A stretch of DNA of 64,000 nucleotides from Theobroma cacao (GCF_000208745.1 NC_030859.1:4956250-5020249); one strand, 5' to 3'. Numbered from the stretch's first letter, positions 50,322 through 63,285 are shown. Notes: generated by a model not told the origin, from the sequence alone. A program made the numbers and translations.

Positions 50322-50688
50322 ATTATAAAAAAAGTATAATTTTATTGAACTATTTAAATTTTTTTATTTTTTATTACATTTAATTAAATTTTTATATTTT
50401 TATTTTGAATCAAATAAATACTTATAATTAATTGATGATTAATTGTTATTAGTCAAAATGTTACGTGACGTTAACATATTTTATATCACATGATATTTTC
50501 ACTTTTCATATCAACTTTACGTAAGTATAAAATGATAAGTGATATTTTGATTAATGACAATTAATCAACTATTAGTTAGAAAAATTTATGTGATTTAAAA
50601 TAAAAAATATAAGAGATTAATTGAAAAAAACAAAAAAAAAATTAAAATTTCTTAAACAGTTCAAGAGATTTTTAAACATTTTACCTTA
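50322..50688. mobile_element. MITE-like element, copy 2
   Basis: About 367 bp. The left end GTAAATTATAAAAAAAGTAT with TTGAACTATTTAAATTTTTT is mirrored at the right end by AATTTCTTAAACAGTTCAAG and a TTTACCTTATATAA region. The internal GATGATTAATTGTTATTAGT is mirrored by ATTAATGACAATTAATCAAC. Shares subterminal words with the elements at 7485 and 56490. Confidence 0.6.
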
Positions 50689-50800
50689 TATAAACAATTA
50701 TACAAAATTAGTCCAAACAAAAATGAAAATAAGCCGATAACAAGCATGGATCTCACATCACCTAGCTACCTACCTCCAAATGAATCCATGACTTGTTGAT

Positions 50801-50936
50801 CACTATATATATCACATAAAAATTAGCTTTTACAACCAGGGCAAATGCACATCATTAGTTTATTAGAATTTCGCTTTCATCAATGTATGAAGAAAGTGTT
50901 ATTATGCCCTACATGTCCCAAAGCAATTTAATTGAG
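50801..50936 (+). other. Possible orphan first exon
   Basis: A TATA word (ACTATATATAT, 50802-50812) is followed 71 bases later by an ATG (50883) opening 18 codons that end at a consensus donor GAG|GTAAGA (50936/50937). No later exon that continues a recognisable protein is evident downstream. Chance occurrence is quite possible. Confidence 0.15.
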
Positions 50937-50939
50937 GTA

Positions 50940-53370
50940 AGACAAACATGAAAAACAATAACCCAACTTCTTTTAGGAGCATGACTCCTAAAATTTCACA
51001 GGGTTTTTGTGTCCACCTATGATGTTTTGCACTAGCAAATTATTCTATATATTTTGAAGATATTTATCCTTGATTTCCTTCAACTAGTTTTGCTGACATA
51101 ATCAAACCCATTAATTTCACTTAATCACATGTTAATAAATATTAATTGCACAAGTTTAATAGTGAAAACTTGATTCCGATCGACGAGAAATAAATTCATA
51201 TATTTCAGAGTCAATTTCTTGTATAGTTAATCCGAATTCAAGTGATAACGATATCTTGTATCATAATTTTATTATTCATAATTATTTGTAAAAAGTATAT
51301 ATACACAACGGTAACGATGGTAACGATGCCTTAATCATATGTCTACAAGTCAACTTGAACACACATCTATAAAAATACTGAAAATGGGTTTTAAAAATTG
51401 GTTGATTAAGAAGTAATTAATCCAAAAAGATTAATTAATTAATCAAACAATGAATTAAGGAAGGATGGTAGGAGGGGACAAGTAACTCTCTAGGGAAGCT
51501 TTCATTAGATGGCAGCCCCTTTCCCAAAGAATTCATCCACGAATCTCTCGTGTGAGTTATCAATTCAATTGTGGAAGAAAGTCTTGATGATCATAATATT
51601 CTTGCCGTCAAGAATCTTCACCAGAAAGGATATTTTTCTTTAACCATTTTCCAGATGATGATGATGTTCTATAATCCTTTTCTAACCTTCAACTAAAAAT
51701 AATGGGAAACATTAACAGGTATACTTAAGGTAATATTTATAGAAAAGATTTTGATAATTTAATCTTATCTTTTTTTAAATACTTATTTAATTAATTTTAA
51801 CAAATGTTTATAAATGCTTACGTTATTCAAACAGATTAATTCGACTCCTGAAACCCCACAAAAGGTCGATTCTCAAATAATAAAAACTTTTGAATCGAGT
51901 TAATCACCGATATTGTATATAATAGGATTTATTAAGAATCAAATCAATTAATAGCACTTTAATAATAATTTTACGAATACGTAATTTTATTGACATATCG
52001 AATCAGAATTGTTTGTCTTAAAAATTAAGGCGTGATGGATGCATGATTGGCGTACTGAAAGCTTTTGCTGAAACAGGGACACAAATTAGAGAGTCATTTG
52101 TTTGATTGGTTAGGTTTAAGGGTTTGAGAAATATTGGTCCTTGTTGGATGAATTAAGACAACACAAAAGGTTAGCTCTAATTAAGTTGTCTTGTAGGAGT
52201 CATTGTCCTAATCTACGGATAGTACGCATTCATTCCATCACTGTATTTTCTCAAGAATGGGCAAGATATAGTGAATTTCCTGATACTTTCTATTATAAAA
52301 ACTTATTCAAAATAAAAATTGATATATTGGCACAATTTCGATATATAAATAGATAAAATATAAAGAATTACTAATTAAAAATAATTCCCTATGACAAAAT
52401 GAAATCAATAGTTTTTGAATAGTCATAATAATGAATTTTATCATAATTTTTAATTACATTGCCTATTTATTGAAAGCATTAAAATTTGATTAAATTATTT
52501 ACATTATACCTAATTTATTTTCCAAACTCTATTTTCATTTTAAAATTTGATTTAATTTATGAGCTTCACATAAGAAACTTCATCCAAATCTCATCCTTCA
52601 AGTAGTTTCCAGAATTTTTAATAATTTTTAAATTACAAGTCAATTTGTCCTTTTATAGAATAAAGAAACATCCAAAATCAACTTGGAAAGAATAAAAATA
52701 TTTAAATGCAATATTTCTAATAAGAAGTAGTTCATTCCGAAGAAAGCAACACCATTTTTTTTTGTGTTTTCTTCCGATGTTATTGTATATAATGTACGCA
52801 TAGATAAATAATAAAAATAAACAAAAATTAAGAAATGAATCATTGTTTAATTTAATTAATTGAAGGATCTGCCATTTATCTATTTGAAGTTAAAAAAAAT
52901 ACTATATGTCTAAGTCAAACGTAAGAGGTACCTGCATGATATGATACTAGCTAAAGTGCTAATTAATTATATGATATTAACAAGGTACCGTTCATTTTAC
53001 TTTGTCAAATTTTAAAATTTTATTATGAGAATGCACCGTTTCAAATACTTTTAAATTTATCATAAATAATCATTAAGTTTGTTTCAAATAAGATCTAAAT
53101 TTATCATTTTACTTAAAATGATGTAACAAACTTACCATCCATTTTTTAATGAGATGTAATTTTATCACCGTACTTTTTAATTTGTAGTTAATGTTTTTTA
53201 TTATGTTTGAATGAAATTAAAAAATACAATAATAAAATTGCACCTGTTAAAAAATAACTGACAAATTAGAATTTTATTCATCTTTTATCAAGTGTAACTT
53301 TTTTTTTGGTATAATCAAGTATAATATTTGGGAAAAGAATATTCAGCTTCCACTCTTTTTAATAGAAAAA
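50940..53370. other. AT-rich spacer upstream of the MFS gene
   Basis: Apart from small inverted words (for example ATCATTTTACTTAAAATGAT near 53115), I see no gene, repeat array or clear element in this stretch. Confidence 0.4.
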
Positions 53371-53375
53371 ATCCT

Positions 53376-53410
<35 letters not shown>
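53376..53410. repeat. (TA)n microsatellite in the MFS promoter
   Basis: About 17 TA units interrupted by one G at 53401. A second (TA)n run (55874-55893) follows the stop codon of the same gene directly, and a third lies at about 56960-56978. Confidence 0.9.
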
Positions 53411-53910
53411 TTTATGGAGCCAAAAAGATATAAGGAAGAACAGTCATGGAGGTGACTAAATGGGGAAACAAATGGTGGCTGTTATTATAACAGTGAAGGC
53501 CTAAGCCGGTGGTGACACTGATTTGTATGATACTTCCCATCACAAATTCCACCATCCCCTTATATCTCCAAACTAAAAACACGAGAAAGGAAAAGAAAAA
53601 AGACTAGAATAAATTAAAAGCCTTGTCCAAATTGGCGGCTTATAAATATTAATTCCACAAACAGGTAAAAAGATAAAAAAAAATTAATTGTCCATTTAAG
53701 AGAGCAAATACTATCCCACCCTTCTTAGTTAAATCCAAGTTCTAAATCTTTACCATTATGGTAAGTAAAATTTCATATGGATAAGATTTCCAATAAGGTT
53801 ATATTTCTGGCAATAATTATCCAAAGTTTTCCTGAGAGACTCTACAAGTCAACCATTAAGTCCCTTCCCTTCTTACATGCATATGCAGTACCACACTCTT
53901 TGTTCCTTCT

Positions 53911-53920
53911 CTATATATTA
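53911..53920 (+). promoter_or_regulatory. TATA box of the MFS gene
   Basis: CTATATATTA lies 79 bases before the ATG at 53999, which puts the expected transcription start near 53940-53950. It falls inside the upstream extension of the open frame, so the upstream in-frame ATG at 53777 is probably not used. Confidence 0.6.
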
Positions 53921-53998
53921 AGCAACGGGATATCAAAAAACTCTACAACAATCTTGTGGAAACTATTTCAAGTAATACAGCAAAAGAGAATTGCAAAC

Positions 53999-55873
53999 AT
54001 GGTGGTTGCAGGGCCAGGTGGTGGCGGCATGCCTAACATGAAGAGCTTTGGGGTCCAGATCCTTACAGGGCCATGGCTAATGGTTTTCGGTTCATTGTTG
54101 ATCATGTCTGCCGCTGGTGCAACCTACATGTTTAGCCTGTATTCCAATGAGATTAAAAAATCACTAGGCTATGATCAAACCACACTCAATTTGCTCAGTT
54201 TCTTCAAGGATTTGGGCACCAATGTTGGAGTCCTTTCAGGCCTGATAGCAGAGGTCACACCGCCTTGGTTCGTGTTGTCTGTTGGGGCAGTCCTCAACTT
54301 TTTTGGCTACTTCATGATTTGGATGGCCGTGTCCAAAAGAATCGCTAGGCCTCAAATTTGGCACATGTGTTTGTACATATGTATCGGTGCCAATTCTCAA
54401 TCTTTTGCAAACACTGGATCTCTTGTTACCTGTGTCAAGAATTTCCCTGAAAGCCGCGGGGTTGTGCTGGGAATCCTGAAAGGTTATGTTGGCCTAAGCG
54501 GGGCAATCATAACTCAATTGTACCATGCTTTTTATGGAGATGATTCTAAGTCCTTGATCTTGCTTATCGGTTGGCTTCCAGCCGTTATCTCGCTTTGTTT
54601 TGTAAGAACAATTCGGATCATGAAGGTGGCTCACCAGGCTAATGAGGTCAAAGTTTTCTACAAATTTCTCTACATCTCTCTTGGTCTTGCTTCTTTCCTG
54701 ATGATTATTATCATTGTAGAGAAAAAGTTTATGTTCACACGGCCTGAATACGGTGGCAGTGCTGCCATGGTTCTTTTCTTGCTCTTTTTGCCACTTGGTG
54801 TTGTGATTATGGAGGAATACAAGCTTTGGGAGGCCAAGAACAGGGCCTTAAATGATCCTTCTCCATTGAAAATTGTCACTGAGAAGCGAAGCTCCGAGGT
54901 GTCCTTGGAGAACTCTGAGGCTCACTCATCATCAAGCACAGCAAAGATTTTAGCCAATAACGAATCAAGCCATGATCAAGCCAATGTTTCCTGCTGGAAA
55001 ACAGCATTCAATCCACCAAACAGAGGCGACGACTACACAATTTTGCAGGCTCTTTTCAGCCTTGACATGTTAATTCTTTTCCTAGCCACAACTTGTGGGG
55101 TCGGGGGTACCTTAACTGCAATTGACAATCTGGGACAGATTGGAACCTCCCTGGGGTACCCAAAACGAAGCATAAGCACATTCGTGTCCCTTGTGAGTAT
55201 CTGGAATTACCTTGGCAGAGTTACAGCAGGTTTCGTATCAGAAATTTTCTTGGCCAAGTACAAGTTTCCTAGACCCCTAATGCTCACCTTGATCATGCTT
55301 TTCTCATGCGTTGGTCACCTTTTGATAGCCTTCGGTGTCCCTGGAGGCCTTTATATTGCATCAGTAATCATTGGGTTCTGCTTTGGGGCTCAATGGCCAT
55401 TACTTTTTGCAATAATATCTGAAATTTTTGGCCTCAAATACTATTCTACATTGTATAATTTTGGGGCAGTGGCCAGCCCTATTGGGTCGTATATACTTAA
55501 TGTGAAAGTGGCTGGGAATTTGTATGACAGAGAGGCTAAGAAGCAAATGGCAGCGTTGGGACTTAAAAGGAACGCTGGTGAGGATCTGGATTGCAATGGG
55601 GTTGAGTGCTTCAAATTGTCCTTCATTATAATCGCAGCAGCCACATTATTTGGCACTGTTGTTGCATTTCTTTTGGCACTTAGGACAAGAAAGTTTTATA
55701 AGAGTGACATTTACAAAAAATTCCGAGAGGAGGCCAAAGCAACCGAGATGCAGATGGCGGCTGCCGGAGATGGAATTGTGTTGCCGGACGTAAAGGCCAC
55801 CGCAAATGGGGTTAGTCATCCGGAGGGAAAGGCTACCGGAAACGGCATTGGACCGGAGGCCAAGGCAGGGTAG
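53999..55873 (+). CDS. Nodulin-like/NFD4-type MFS transporter
   Basis: Single exon, 624 residues from the ATG at 53999; the frame stays open upstream to 53777, but that part contains the TATA box and does not look conserved. An N-terminal Nodulin-like domain spans about residues 17-265 and begins with [22 protein letters not shown]. It contains [16 protein letters not shown], the family signature [20 protein letters not shown], and [18 protein letters not shown] hydrophilic Ser-rich loop (about 310-355) precedes a second MFS half with [33 protein letters not shown] and [16 protein letters not shown]. About 12 membrane helices are expected. The closest relatives I recall are the Arabidopsis At2g39210/At2g28120 products. 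Transported substrate is unknown; plasma-membrane or endomembrane location is inferred. The C-terminus ends in a loose repeat ([24 protein letters not shown]). Confidence 0.92.
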   Translation: MVVAGPGGGGMPNMKSFGVQILTGPWLMVFGSLLIMSAAGATYMFSLYSNEIKKSLGYDQTTLNLLSFFKDLGTNVGVLSGLIAEVTPPWFVLSVGAVLNFFGYFMIWMAVSKRIARPQIWHMCLYICIGANSQSFANTGSLVTCVKNFPESRGVVLGILKGYVGLSGAIITQLYHAFYGDDSKSLILLIGWLPAVISLCFVRTIRIMKVAHQANEVKVFYKFLYISLGLASFLMIIIIVEKKFMFTRPEYGGSAAMVLFLLFLPLGVVIMEEYKLWEAKNRALNDPSPLKIVTEKRSSEVSLENSEAHSSSSTAKILANNESSHDQANVSCWKTAFNPPNRGDDYTILQALFSLDMLILFLATTCGVGGTLTAIDNLGQIGTSLGYPKRSISTFVSLVSIWNYLGRVTAGFVSEIFLAKYKFPRPLMLTLIMLFSCVGHLLIAFGVPGGLYIASVIIGFCFGAQWPLLFAIISEIFGLKYYSTLYNFGAVASPIGSYILNVKVAGNLYDREAKKQMAALGLKRNAGEDLDCNGVECFKLSFIIIAAATLFGTVVAFLLALRTRKFYKSDIYKKFREEAKATEMQMAAAGDGIVLPDVKATANGVSHPEGKATGNGIGPEAKAG

Positions 55874-56480
55874 ATATATATATATATATATATTTTACTG
55901 TTGTGAACCTCTGACAAGTGGGATAGATATAGGTATAGAAAAAAATGGGAGACAGTCTCATTGAATTATAATGCGCATTTGATATGATGGGATTTTCTTT
56001 GTATTTTTCTTTTCTTTTTTTTTCTATAATTTGTATTGACGTTTGTGTTCAACAACAAAGGAGAAACAAAATTAATCCATGGGTTGTGTTATAAAATTTA
56101 CAGGGTTTTTGAATAAGATAAAGGAAGTCGGCAACTGTGATCTTGACGATACAAGTTCCTATTAATTTATTTTAAGGTTCCCCACATAGGCCTCCATTAA
56201 TAGATAATTGAATTATGATTCAATGCGTTGAAAACGTTACCATTTGAATATTCCTGATTGACAGCAAGGATGAGTTCCTTGAAGTAAGCAAAAAATGAAA
56301 ACCAATTATATTTTGATCCCTTGTTTAAGTATAGAGTTGAGCAGTGATTAAGCCTAGGACTGCCCAATACTCATTGGTCCTTGCTCACCTGCCATGTTTA
56401 CTTATAATCTTATGCCTCCAATATGCATAAAATAATATCTTCGGATCCTTTCCATTTTAATATAACATGATTCCTTTAAT
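55874..56480 (+). other. 3' UTR and downstream spacer of the MFS gene
   Basis: Starts with a (TA)n run immediately after the stop codon, then AT-rich sequence without a canonical AATAAA close by. No gene seen. Confidence 0.4.
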
Positions 56481-56489
56481 AATAATATT

Positions 56490-56865
56490 TTTAAATATTT
56501 TTAAATTGTTTAAAAAATTTTAATTAATTTTTTTATTTTTTATTAAGTTCAATTAAATTCTTTTATTTTTGTTTTAAATCAAATATATCCTTATAACTAA
56601 CTATTGATTAATTGTTATTAGTTAAAATATTACTTATCATTTATTATGCTACATAACATTAATAGAAATGGTAGAAATGTCACGTGATTATATCATTATG
56701 TCGCATTAACATGTCACGTTATCATTTATTATAATATGTCAATATACCATGTTAACATCGTATGATATAAAATGATAAGTGATATTTTAATTAATAATAA
56801 TTAATTAATTATTAATTACAAGAGTTTATTTTATTTAAAATTTTATAATAAAAAAATCAAATTAT
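56490..56865. mobile_element. MITE-like element, copy 3
   Basis: Left end TTTTTAAATTGTTTAAAAAA and inner words CTTATAACTAACTATTGATT and GTTATTAGTTAAAATATTAC are mirrored on the right by GATATTTTAATTAATAATAA, TTAATTATTAATTACAAGAG and a TTTATTTAAAATTTTATAAT end. The right inverted repeat is shorter than in copy 2. The middle carries several CACGTGA/CATGTCACG words. Confidence 0.55.
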
Positions 56866-57891
56866 AACAATTGCCTTCTAAAGAGGTAGTATGCTTATCA
56901 AGTTTCAAAGTAGACCCAAGCTCCCTTTTTAATTGACACTGCAAAGGACCCCTACAAATATATATATATATATATAAAAACATCTGGGACCTACTTTTAA
57001 ATATGAAAAAAATATTGGAGGTACTCTCCCTAATTAACCAGCAAACTTGGATAAAAACATTTCAAGTCTTCCAAAGGTTTTTTATTATTCGATCTTGCCT
57101 TATTGGTAATGGAATAAAGAATTGTCACCCTGGGGCTTTCCAAGAAATTTCCTTTATAGTTAAGTTTGCATAGGTATATATGTAAATTAAATTATTAAAT
57201 GAACAGAGGGAAAAAAAATGGAATATTATGACAACTTTCCAAAAACTCCCTAGGTTGTGGCATTTAACTTATCTATGGGTAATTTCCTCGTTAATCAATT
57301 CAACCTATACCTACGATTTCCTTCTTAGAAAACAAAAGCAGTCCAAAAGCAAAGGAAAAACTTTGCAAGATTCCAATTGTTCTTCTTCCATTTTCCATTT
57401 GAGTTTCCTTGCTTCTTTTAGAGTAACATGGATGTTCATTGATTTTGTCCCACATGTACAACTCTTTTTCCTATAAAAGTCTTATAACCTTTATGCTACG
57501 TCCTTGTTGTATCCCATGCATGCCGACTGCTTATCGTTTACTTCCATGTTTTGTTTTGATCAGCATCCTAAATTCTATACGGAAAGTACTTAATAAACAA
57601 ATTTGCCTGCATATGCCGAATTAATCTATGTCTACGATCACATTGTGCATATGGGTTTTGATGAAACCCTTAGAGACGAAGATATATAAACTTTTATCTT
57701 CTTATTCCTTTTTAGATGCTCTGCCCATATATACAAGAATAATTAGTTGCTATGATAAATTGATCTGCCTTGGATATTAAAGAAGATAAAGAAAATGAAC
57801 ATTTCATTACACAAGAAATGCAAGGAAAAAAGGCAAAACTTTGAAGAAGACATTATCATGCATCAAAAATCAAAGAAATATCGATCAATTT
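56866..57891. other. Spacer between MITE copy 3 and the truncated copia element
   Basis: Contains a (TA)n run at about 56960-56978 and only short unrecognised frames (for example 57228-57476). No gene supported. Confidence 0.4.
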
Positions 57892-58329
57892 TGTTAAGAT
57901 AGTTTTGAATTGTAGTTTGATTAGAATAGTTTAATTTTAATTAAACTTGTGTACCTTATTAAAATAGTCTTTAAATCTAGTTAGACTACTATAATAATTT
58001 CTAATTATATTAGGATAAGATTATTGTATTTCGCATTATTAAAGGACCCTATGGGGTTAAAGAATAGTCATCACCTAGAGTTAGAGAGAGTGATTTGAGT
58101 GTACGTGGGATAAGGGTTGTGAGTTTGAGACTGTTCTTGTAATCTTCTGATTTTTCTCTTAGTGAATTTTTTTCTGTTGCTTTGCCTGTGGACGTAGGTC
58201 ATCAAAAGACCGAACCACGTAAATTCTTGTGTCCTTGTGGGTGTACTTGATTTTTTTTCTTTCTTTATTCTATTGATTGGGTAAGATCTTGGGCAACTCT
58301 TTAGAGATAATTCTGCAATTTTCATAACA
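57892..58329 (+). repeat. 5' LTR of the truncated copia element, 438 bp
   Basis: Starts TGTTAAGATAG and ends TTTTCATAACA, giving TGTTA/TAACA inverted ends. The 3' partner is missing, so no duplication can be checked. Confidence 0.75.
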
Positions 58330-58332
58330 AAC

Positions 58333-58344
58333 TGGTATTAGAGC
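58333..58344 (+). other. Primer-binding site of the truncated copia element
   Basis: TGGTATTAGAGC, one base off the usual tRNA-iMet complement, 3 bases after the LTR end. Confidence 0.85.
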
Positions 58345-58375
58345 TTCAAGGTCTTGAGTCAATCTCAATCTTGCT

Positions 58376-59697
58376 ATGGCAACTTTGTCGACCAAGTATG
58401 AGTTTGAAAAGTTTAATGGAAGAAACGATTTTAGCCTATGGCATGTTAAGATGGGCGCATTGCTAGTGCAACATGGATTGTTGAAGGCACTGAAGGGAAA
58501 AGAGCATCTTCTCTCGAATTTATCTGATGGTGAGAAAGATGACCTTATGGAAAAAGTACATAGTGCTATTCTCCTAGCTTTGTCCAATAAGGTGCTAAGA
58601 GAAGTCACGGATGAAGAATCTGCTGCTGTAGTGTGGCTTAAACGCTAAAGTATTTATATGACCAAATCCCTAACAAATCGATTTTATATGAAGCAACGAT
58701 TGTATACTCCCAAGATGAGTGAAGGTACGTTTGTTAATGCCCACATTGATGAATTTAATAGTTATTCTTATTTAAAGAATATAGATGTTAAAATTGAGGA
58801 TGAAGACCTAACCCTAATTCTTTTATATTCATTGCCTCCATCATATGAAAATTTCAAGGATACTATGTTATATGGCTGAGACATTCTCACTTTCAAGGAT
58901 ATAAGGGCATCTTTAAACTTCAAGGAATTGAAGAAGAAAGTTGGTAGTATTTAGAATGAAAATCAAGCGGAAGGCCTGATTGTGAATAGAGGAAAAGATA
59001 AAGAGAAAGGTATAGACATAAAAGGTAAATCTAGAGCAAAAGGGAAAACTTACTAGAATTGTGGTCAGAAAGGGCACTTCTGTCAAGACTGTACCAAATT
59101 CAAGGATGATGAAAAGATCAATAAATCTGAGAATATTGCAAATGTGGTTGGAGATGACTTTGATACTTTTGAGGAAGATGATAGTGTTCTTGCAGTAACC
59201 AACGATAACTCAATGGATACATGGATCTTAGATTCAGCTTGTTGCTTTCATATATGTCCTAGGTGTGATTGGTTTACAATTTCTCAATCTATTAATATGG
59301 GCACTGTACAATTAGGAGATGATTTCTCTCTCTCAGTTGTTGGGATTAGCACAATTCGAATCAAGATATTTGATGGCATGGTAAGGACATTTGAGGTGAA
59401 ACATGTTCTTAACATGAAAAAAAAAATTGATATTCTTGAGTTTGTTAGATAAAAAAAGGTTACAAATAAAGTGGTCAAGATGGTGTCTTGAATGTATCTA
59501 AAGGAGCCTTAACTATCATGAAAGGCAAGTTATCCGATGACCTTTATTGTGTAATGGGAAACACGGTTATTGAAACTGTTTCTATGGTCTCATCCAATGA
59601 TCTTGATGATGATATAACATCTTTATGGCATATGAGATTAAGTCATATGAGCGAGAGAGGGATTAGAAAACTGAGTAAGCGCAGTTTGCTATTGTAG
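58376..59697 (+). pseudogene. Copia gag-protease remnant
   Basis: Starts at an intact ATG with FEKFNGRNDFSLWHVKM, typical of copia gag N-termini. In-frame stops occur at about 58646, 58877 and 58952. The CCHC knuckle near 59056-59094 reads NCGQKGHFCQDC with a stop codon where its first Cys context should be. A protease-like WILDSACCFHICP follows at about 59222, and GAG-pre-integrase LWHMRLSHMSERG at about 59625. Non-functional. Confidence 0.85.
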
Positions 59698-60101
59698 ACA
59701 CATTTTCTTTGTAATAATATAAAAATAATAATAAATAAAATAAAAAATTAGAAAAAAAGAAGAAGAAAAAAAAAAAAAAAAAGAGACATGGTCTCCATTG
59801 TCAAGTCGCCTTCAGAGCATTCAATGCTTCCTTGAGCCCTTCCGTCATTTGGGATCATTTTTGGTGGATTTTTTTGACTTGAAGGCCACCCATCAGAAAT
59901 TCATGCCGAAAAGAGCATGATTGCCTTTTTGATTGTCTAAAGATTTGGACAATCGGATTCTATAAGAACCCTAAAAACTCTAGTTCAAATGGAGGTAGAG
60001 AGGATTTTGAAAAAAAAAAAACAGATCCAAAAAAAAATCCCATTTTCTTCAAACAACAAAAACCTGCAAAAACAAAAAATCCTAAGTTCTAGCAGCCAAC
60101 T
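59698..60101. repeat. Unclassified repeat-like flank, left part
   Basis: An A-rich tract (59730-59783) followed by less AT-rich sequence and another A-rich tract (60008-60080). It continues at 63286 after the solo LTR. Together the two parts look like one non-coding repeat or 5' UTR-like region that received the solo LTR. Confidence 0.4.
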
Positions 60102-63100
60102 TGTCACGACCCGGAACTCCCCTCGAGCCTGTGACAACCACCGCAGTGGCCCCGATGGGCACTCATTTTTCGGAATGCTAACCGGAACCCCACAAGGCTT
60201 AATATCAGTTTCTCATTTCCCCCGGTGAGTAACCGTTGCCAAATTTTATGTTCTAAAAGATTTTGAGCTATTTTCAACTTAAAACTGATAAAATAAAAAA
60301 TTTTATCTCACAGGGGCGTTTTGGTCATTTTTTACTGAAAATTTTTTGAACCAGTTTAAAATTGTAGTAAACAAGTACCAATCGCATAATTTACAATTAA
60401 AAATAAGTTTAGGCATCTAAAACCTTTATTTAAAATGGAATTATAATTATTTGAATATAATAAGAAGATTAAACAAAATATTCAATAAAATATTTTATTT
60501 TCTTATAAACAGAAATTTTAGAGTTATGCGTAAATACTTTTTGTAACGTAAAAACAAAATAAATTCATCATATTGTAGCACAATAAACTATTAAATTTAC
60601 AATAATTATGTGGGCCCACAATAACTAAAATTAAAGAAACTGTGAACCTACTGTGTGAAGGACACATATCCAATAAAAGCCCTTGATGAAATTAGCTATC
60701 TACAACCTATTCTGAGTCTGAAATGGGTGGAAAGGAGGGTGGTGAGATTATAAAATCTCAGTGAGTAAACAAACATCATTTAAATCAGCTAAAGCCGAGT
60801 AAAAGGAGACAATTAAAATATCCCATCACAAGACGTATTTCATAATTTGAAAATTCATCCCAACCAATGCAAACAGTTGAATTTCATTTGATTTCTCATT
60901 AAGGCTTATGACTTTCATAAACATTTGGCTCATGCCATCAAATAGTACTCGATGACACCTTGATCAAAGGCGTACACTCGAGCTCGCCAAGGCTGTTAAA
61001 ATTTTGTATACACGTAAAACATATTTTTAGTTTAAGAAAACACAGTCATTCCTTGGCGTTGGTTGAGTTCCCCTTCACGTGGTGGTTCGGCGTGAAGTGA
61101 ACCCTAAGCTTTACCCCAGGAGATACCCTACGCGTCTCTCCGTTCGAGGTAAGAATATAATGGGGTTTACCGTGCCCCTCTAAAAGGCTGGTCCACAGAA
61201 ACCCCTTACTGCAGTGATTAATTAATATATAATCCACCAATCAATAAAATTCATATTAGCATGACATGGCAATTATTATAATTCATGGCCTTTCAAGGCT
61301 AAATACACATTTCATATATTTCAACACAAATACCAATTCAGTCATTCATGCAAATACTATCATAAGCCATTAGATTCAAATCATAAATTTAATTCATAAC
61401 AAATGGTCTCCAATTACTCTATTTTTCAAAATCATCATTCAATTTTAAAACAATTTATAAAATCTTTTCATTGAGACACATTTTGTTTGTAAAACTCAAG
61501 ATTTACCATTTAAACTCATTTTCATAAAATTTCACCAAAATTGAATAAAAACATACTTTAGATAATAAAAATGATGGTAAGGTTACTCACAGTACTAGGA
61601 GTTTGATATACTCCTATTCCCGGTCTTCGGGCACAATCTCTTTATCCTTGTTAGAAGGCTCACTACTTATACATTATACGTGACATGAATTTCAATAAAT
61701 TATGTCAATTTATTATAAACTATTTCAGCTCTCTAAATCTAAATGAATGCATGCGATGGGATGCAAAATGTCTGATTAATCACTTAAATGTGATATTCGA
61801 CCTAAGTCACACAATACTCAGTCTAATCGGCTAAAATCTCCAATTTAACTCCAAATCAATTCTTCTCACTTTCTACACTCCAATTATACCTAAATTACCT
61901 TAGTGACTATGAATGAGATTCAATTTATCAGTCCCGGATTAATAATCACACATGTCTACACATTAGGTAAAAATTCATATTTTCACACCAAAATTTCTCA
62001 TTTAATTTCTAGCCTCACCAAATATCAAATATCACCCAAATATCATAAAATATCATCAATTTCAGCCACAATATCCTCCCTAGAAAATTCGGCCAATAAT
62101 GGTAATGGGGGAAAATGAATTCTTTTCTTGTTGTTTTGTTTCTAAATATGCTAAACTAACTGAAAACACTAACATAACTTAAAATCAAATCAATCTAACT
62201 TCATTCTCTCTCCATACCCATTTGGGAAGCCATGAATTCACCATGAAAACATAAAATTTAACCATGGAAAATAAGGAGAAATACATGGGAAAGGTAGATC
62301 ACAAGTCAAAATCAAGAAATTTTACCTTTGATTGCTTGATCCTTCAGAATCTCACACTTTTTCTTCAATTTTCCCACCTAGGTCTTGTGTTTTTTTCCTT
62401 TCCTCTCTTGTTCTTACTATGGCCAGCCACATGAAGAGAAAATGAGATAAATATGGGCTAATTTTTATGGAAAATAATAAAGTATTCTTGCTTGACACGT
62501 GGCATGTTTCCGTTGGTCCATTTTTAAAACTTTAAAAATTTTAAACCTTTTTATCTCCACCACATGATTAGTCAATGGTCAAAATGAGGATAAGGGAAGA
62601 CCATGTGCTGGACAAATGTCCTGGTGGTGGAAAATTACTGTTTTGCCCCTGGAGTGACAAAATTAACATTTTACCCCTATGCTCTGAAAAATACCAAGAA
62701 TAAATTTTTTTCACTTCTTAACCTCAAATCATACTCCAATAAGTCAAATGGGGCCAAAATATTTTCTAAAAATTCTCATTTTGTCCCCAAGTGGCAAATG
62801 ACCATTTTACCCCTAGATAGTGAAAATTCTGATTTGACTCTAAATTAATCCTCGAACTCCAAATCACCATATTAAACTATTCTGGGACTTTAATATTCTT
62901 AATTTCATCTTAAATTCTCTATTTGATCTAGTTCGAAGTTTAAATCAACTTTGTTGTACTTCTAAGTACAATACTGACTTTTGTAAATTTTTCGGGACTC
63001 TCTTAGTATGCAAATATGTTATCCTTCACATGTATGTCATGACAAGTATTTTATAGAGTCAGGCTTGACATCTTCTCCCCTACTTGGATCAACCATATGA

Positions 63101-63285
63101 TCCTTTTTCATGACTGATTTCGACATCCGACTAAATATTAATATTTTAATATTATTTTATTAATAAAATATTATTTTATTCTAAAAGTTTTATCTTGTCT
63201 CTTTGGTTCCCAAAGTTCCTTATTATGCCTCAATTCGCATTCGACCAACTTTATTTATCACCATATCAGAGTATGAGGCATTTCA
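60102..63285 (+). mobile_element. Intact 3.18-kb solo LTR (family A)
   Basis: Starts TGTCACGACCCGG and ends GAGGCATTTCA, with perfect duplication CAACT (60097-60101 and 63286-63290). It aligns by eye end to end with the interrupted copy at 14929-21514; for example 61046-61240 corresponds to 15870-16062, and 62603-62848 to 20850-21085. No internal region and no coding capacity. The LTR family is probably from a Ty3/gypsy lineage with long LTRs (inference from length). Confidence 0.9.

Larger units (their letters stand above)
57892..59697 (+). mobile_element. Truncated Ty1/copia retrotransposon (5' LTR, PBS, gag, start of pol)
   Basis: 5' LTR at 57892-58329, then a primer site, gag and the beginning of pol. 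The sequence stops matching copia shortly after the GAG-pre-integrase motif near 59690; integrase, RT, RNase H and the 3' LTR are absent. It is a different copia lineage from the 14-25 kb element, judging by gag and LTR sequence. The distal part was lost by deletion or by a later insertion at the junction with the 59698-60101 sequence. Confidence 0.85.

Noticed and set aside
53452..53496. Short 14-residue frame (MEVTKWGNKWWLLL) upstream of the MFS gene
   Set aside because: Lies several hundred bases upstream of the TATA box at 53911, so it is unlikely to be in the transcript; no family resemblance.
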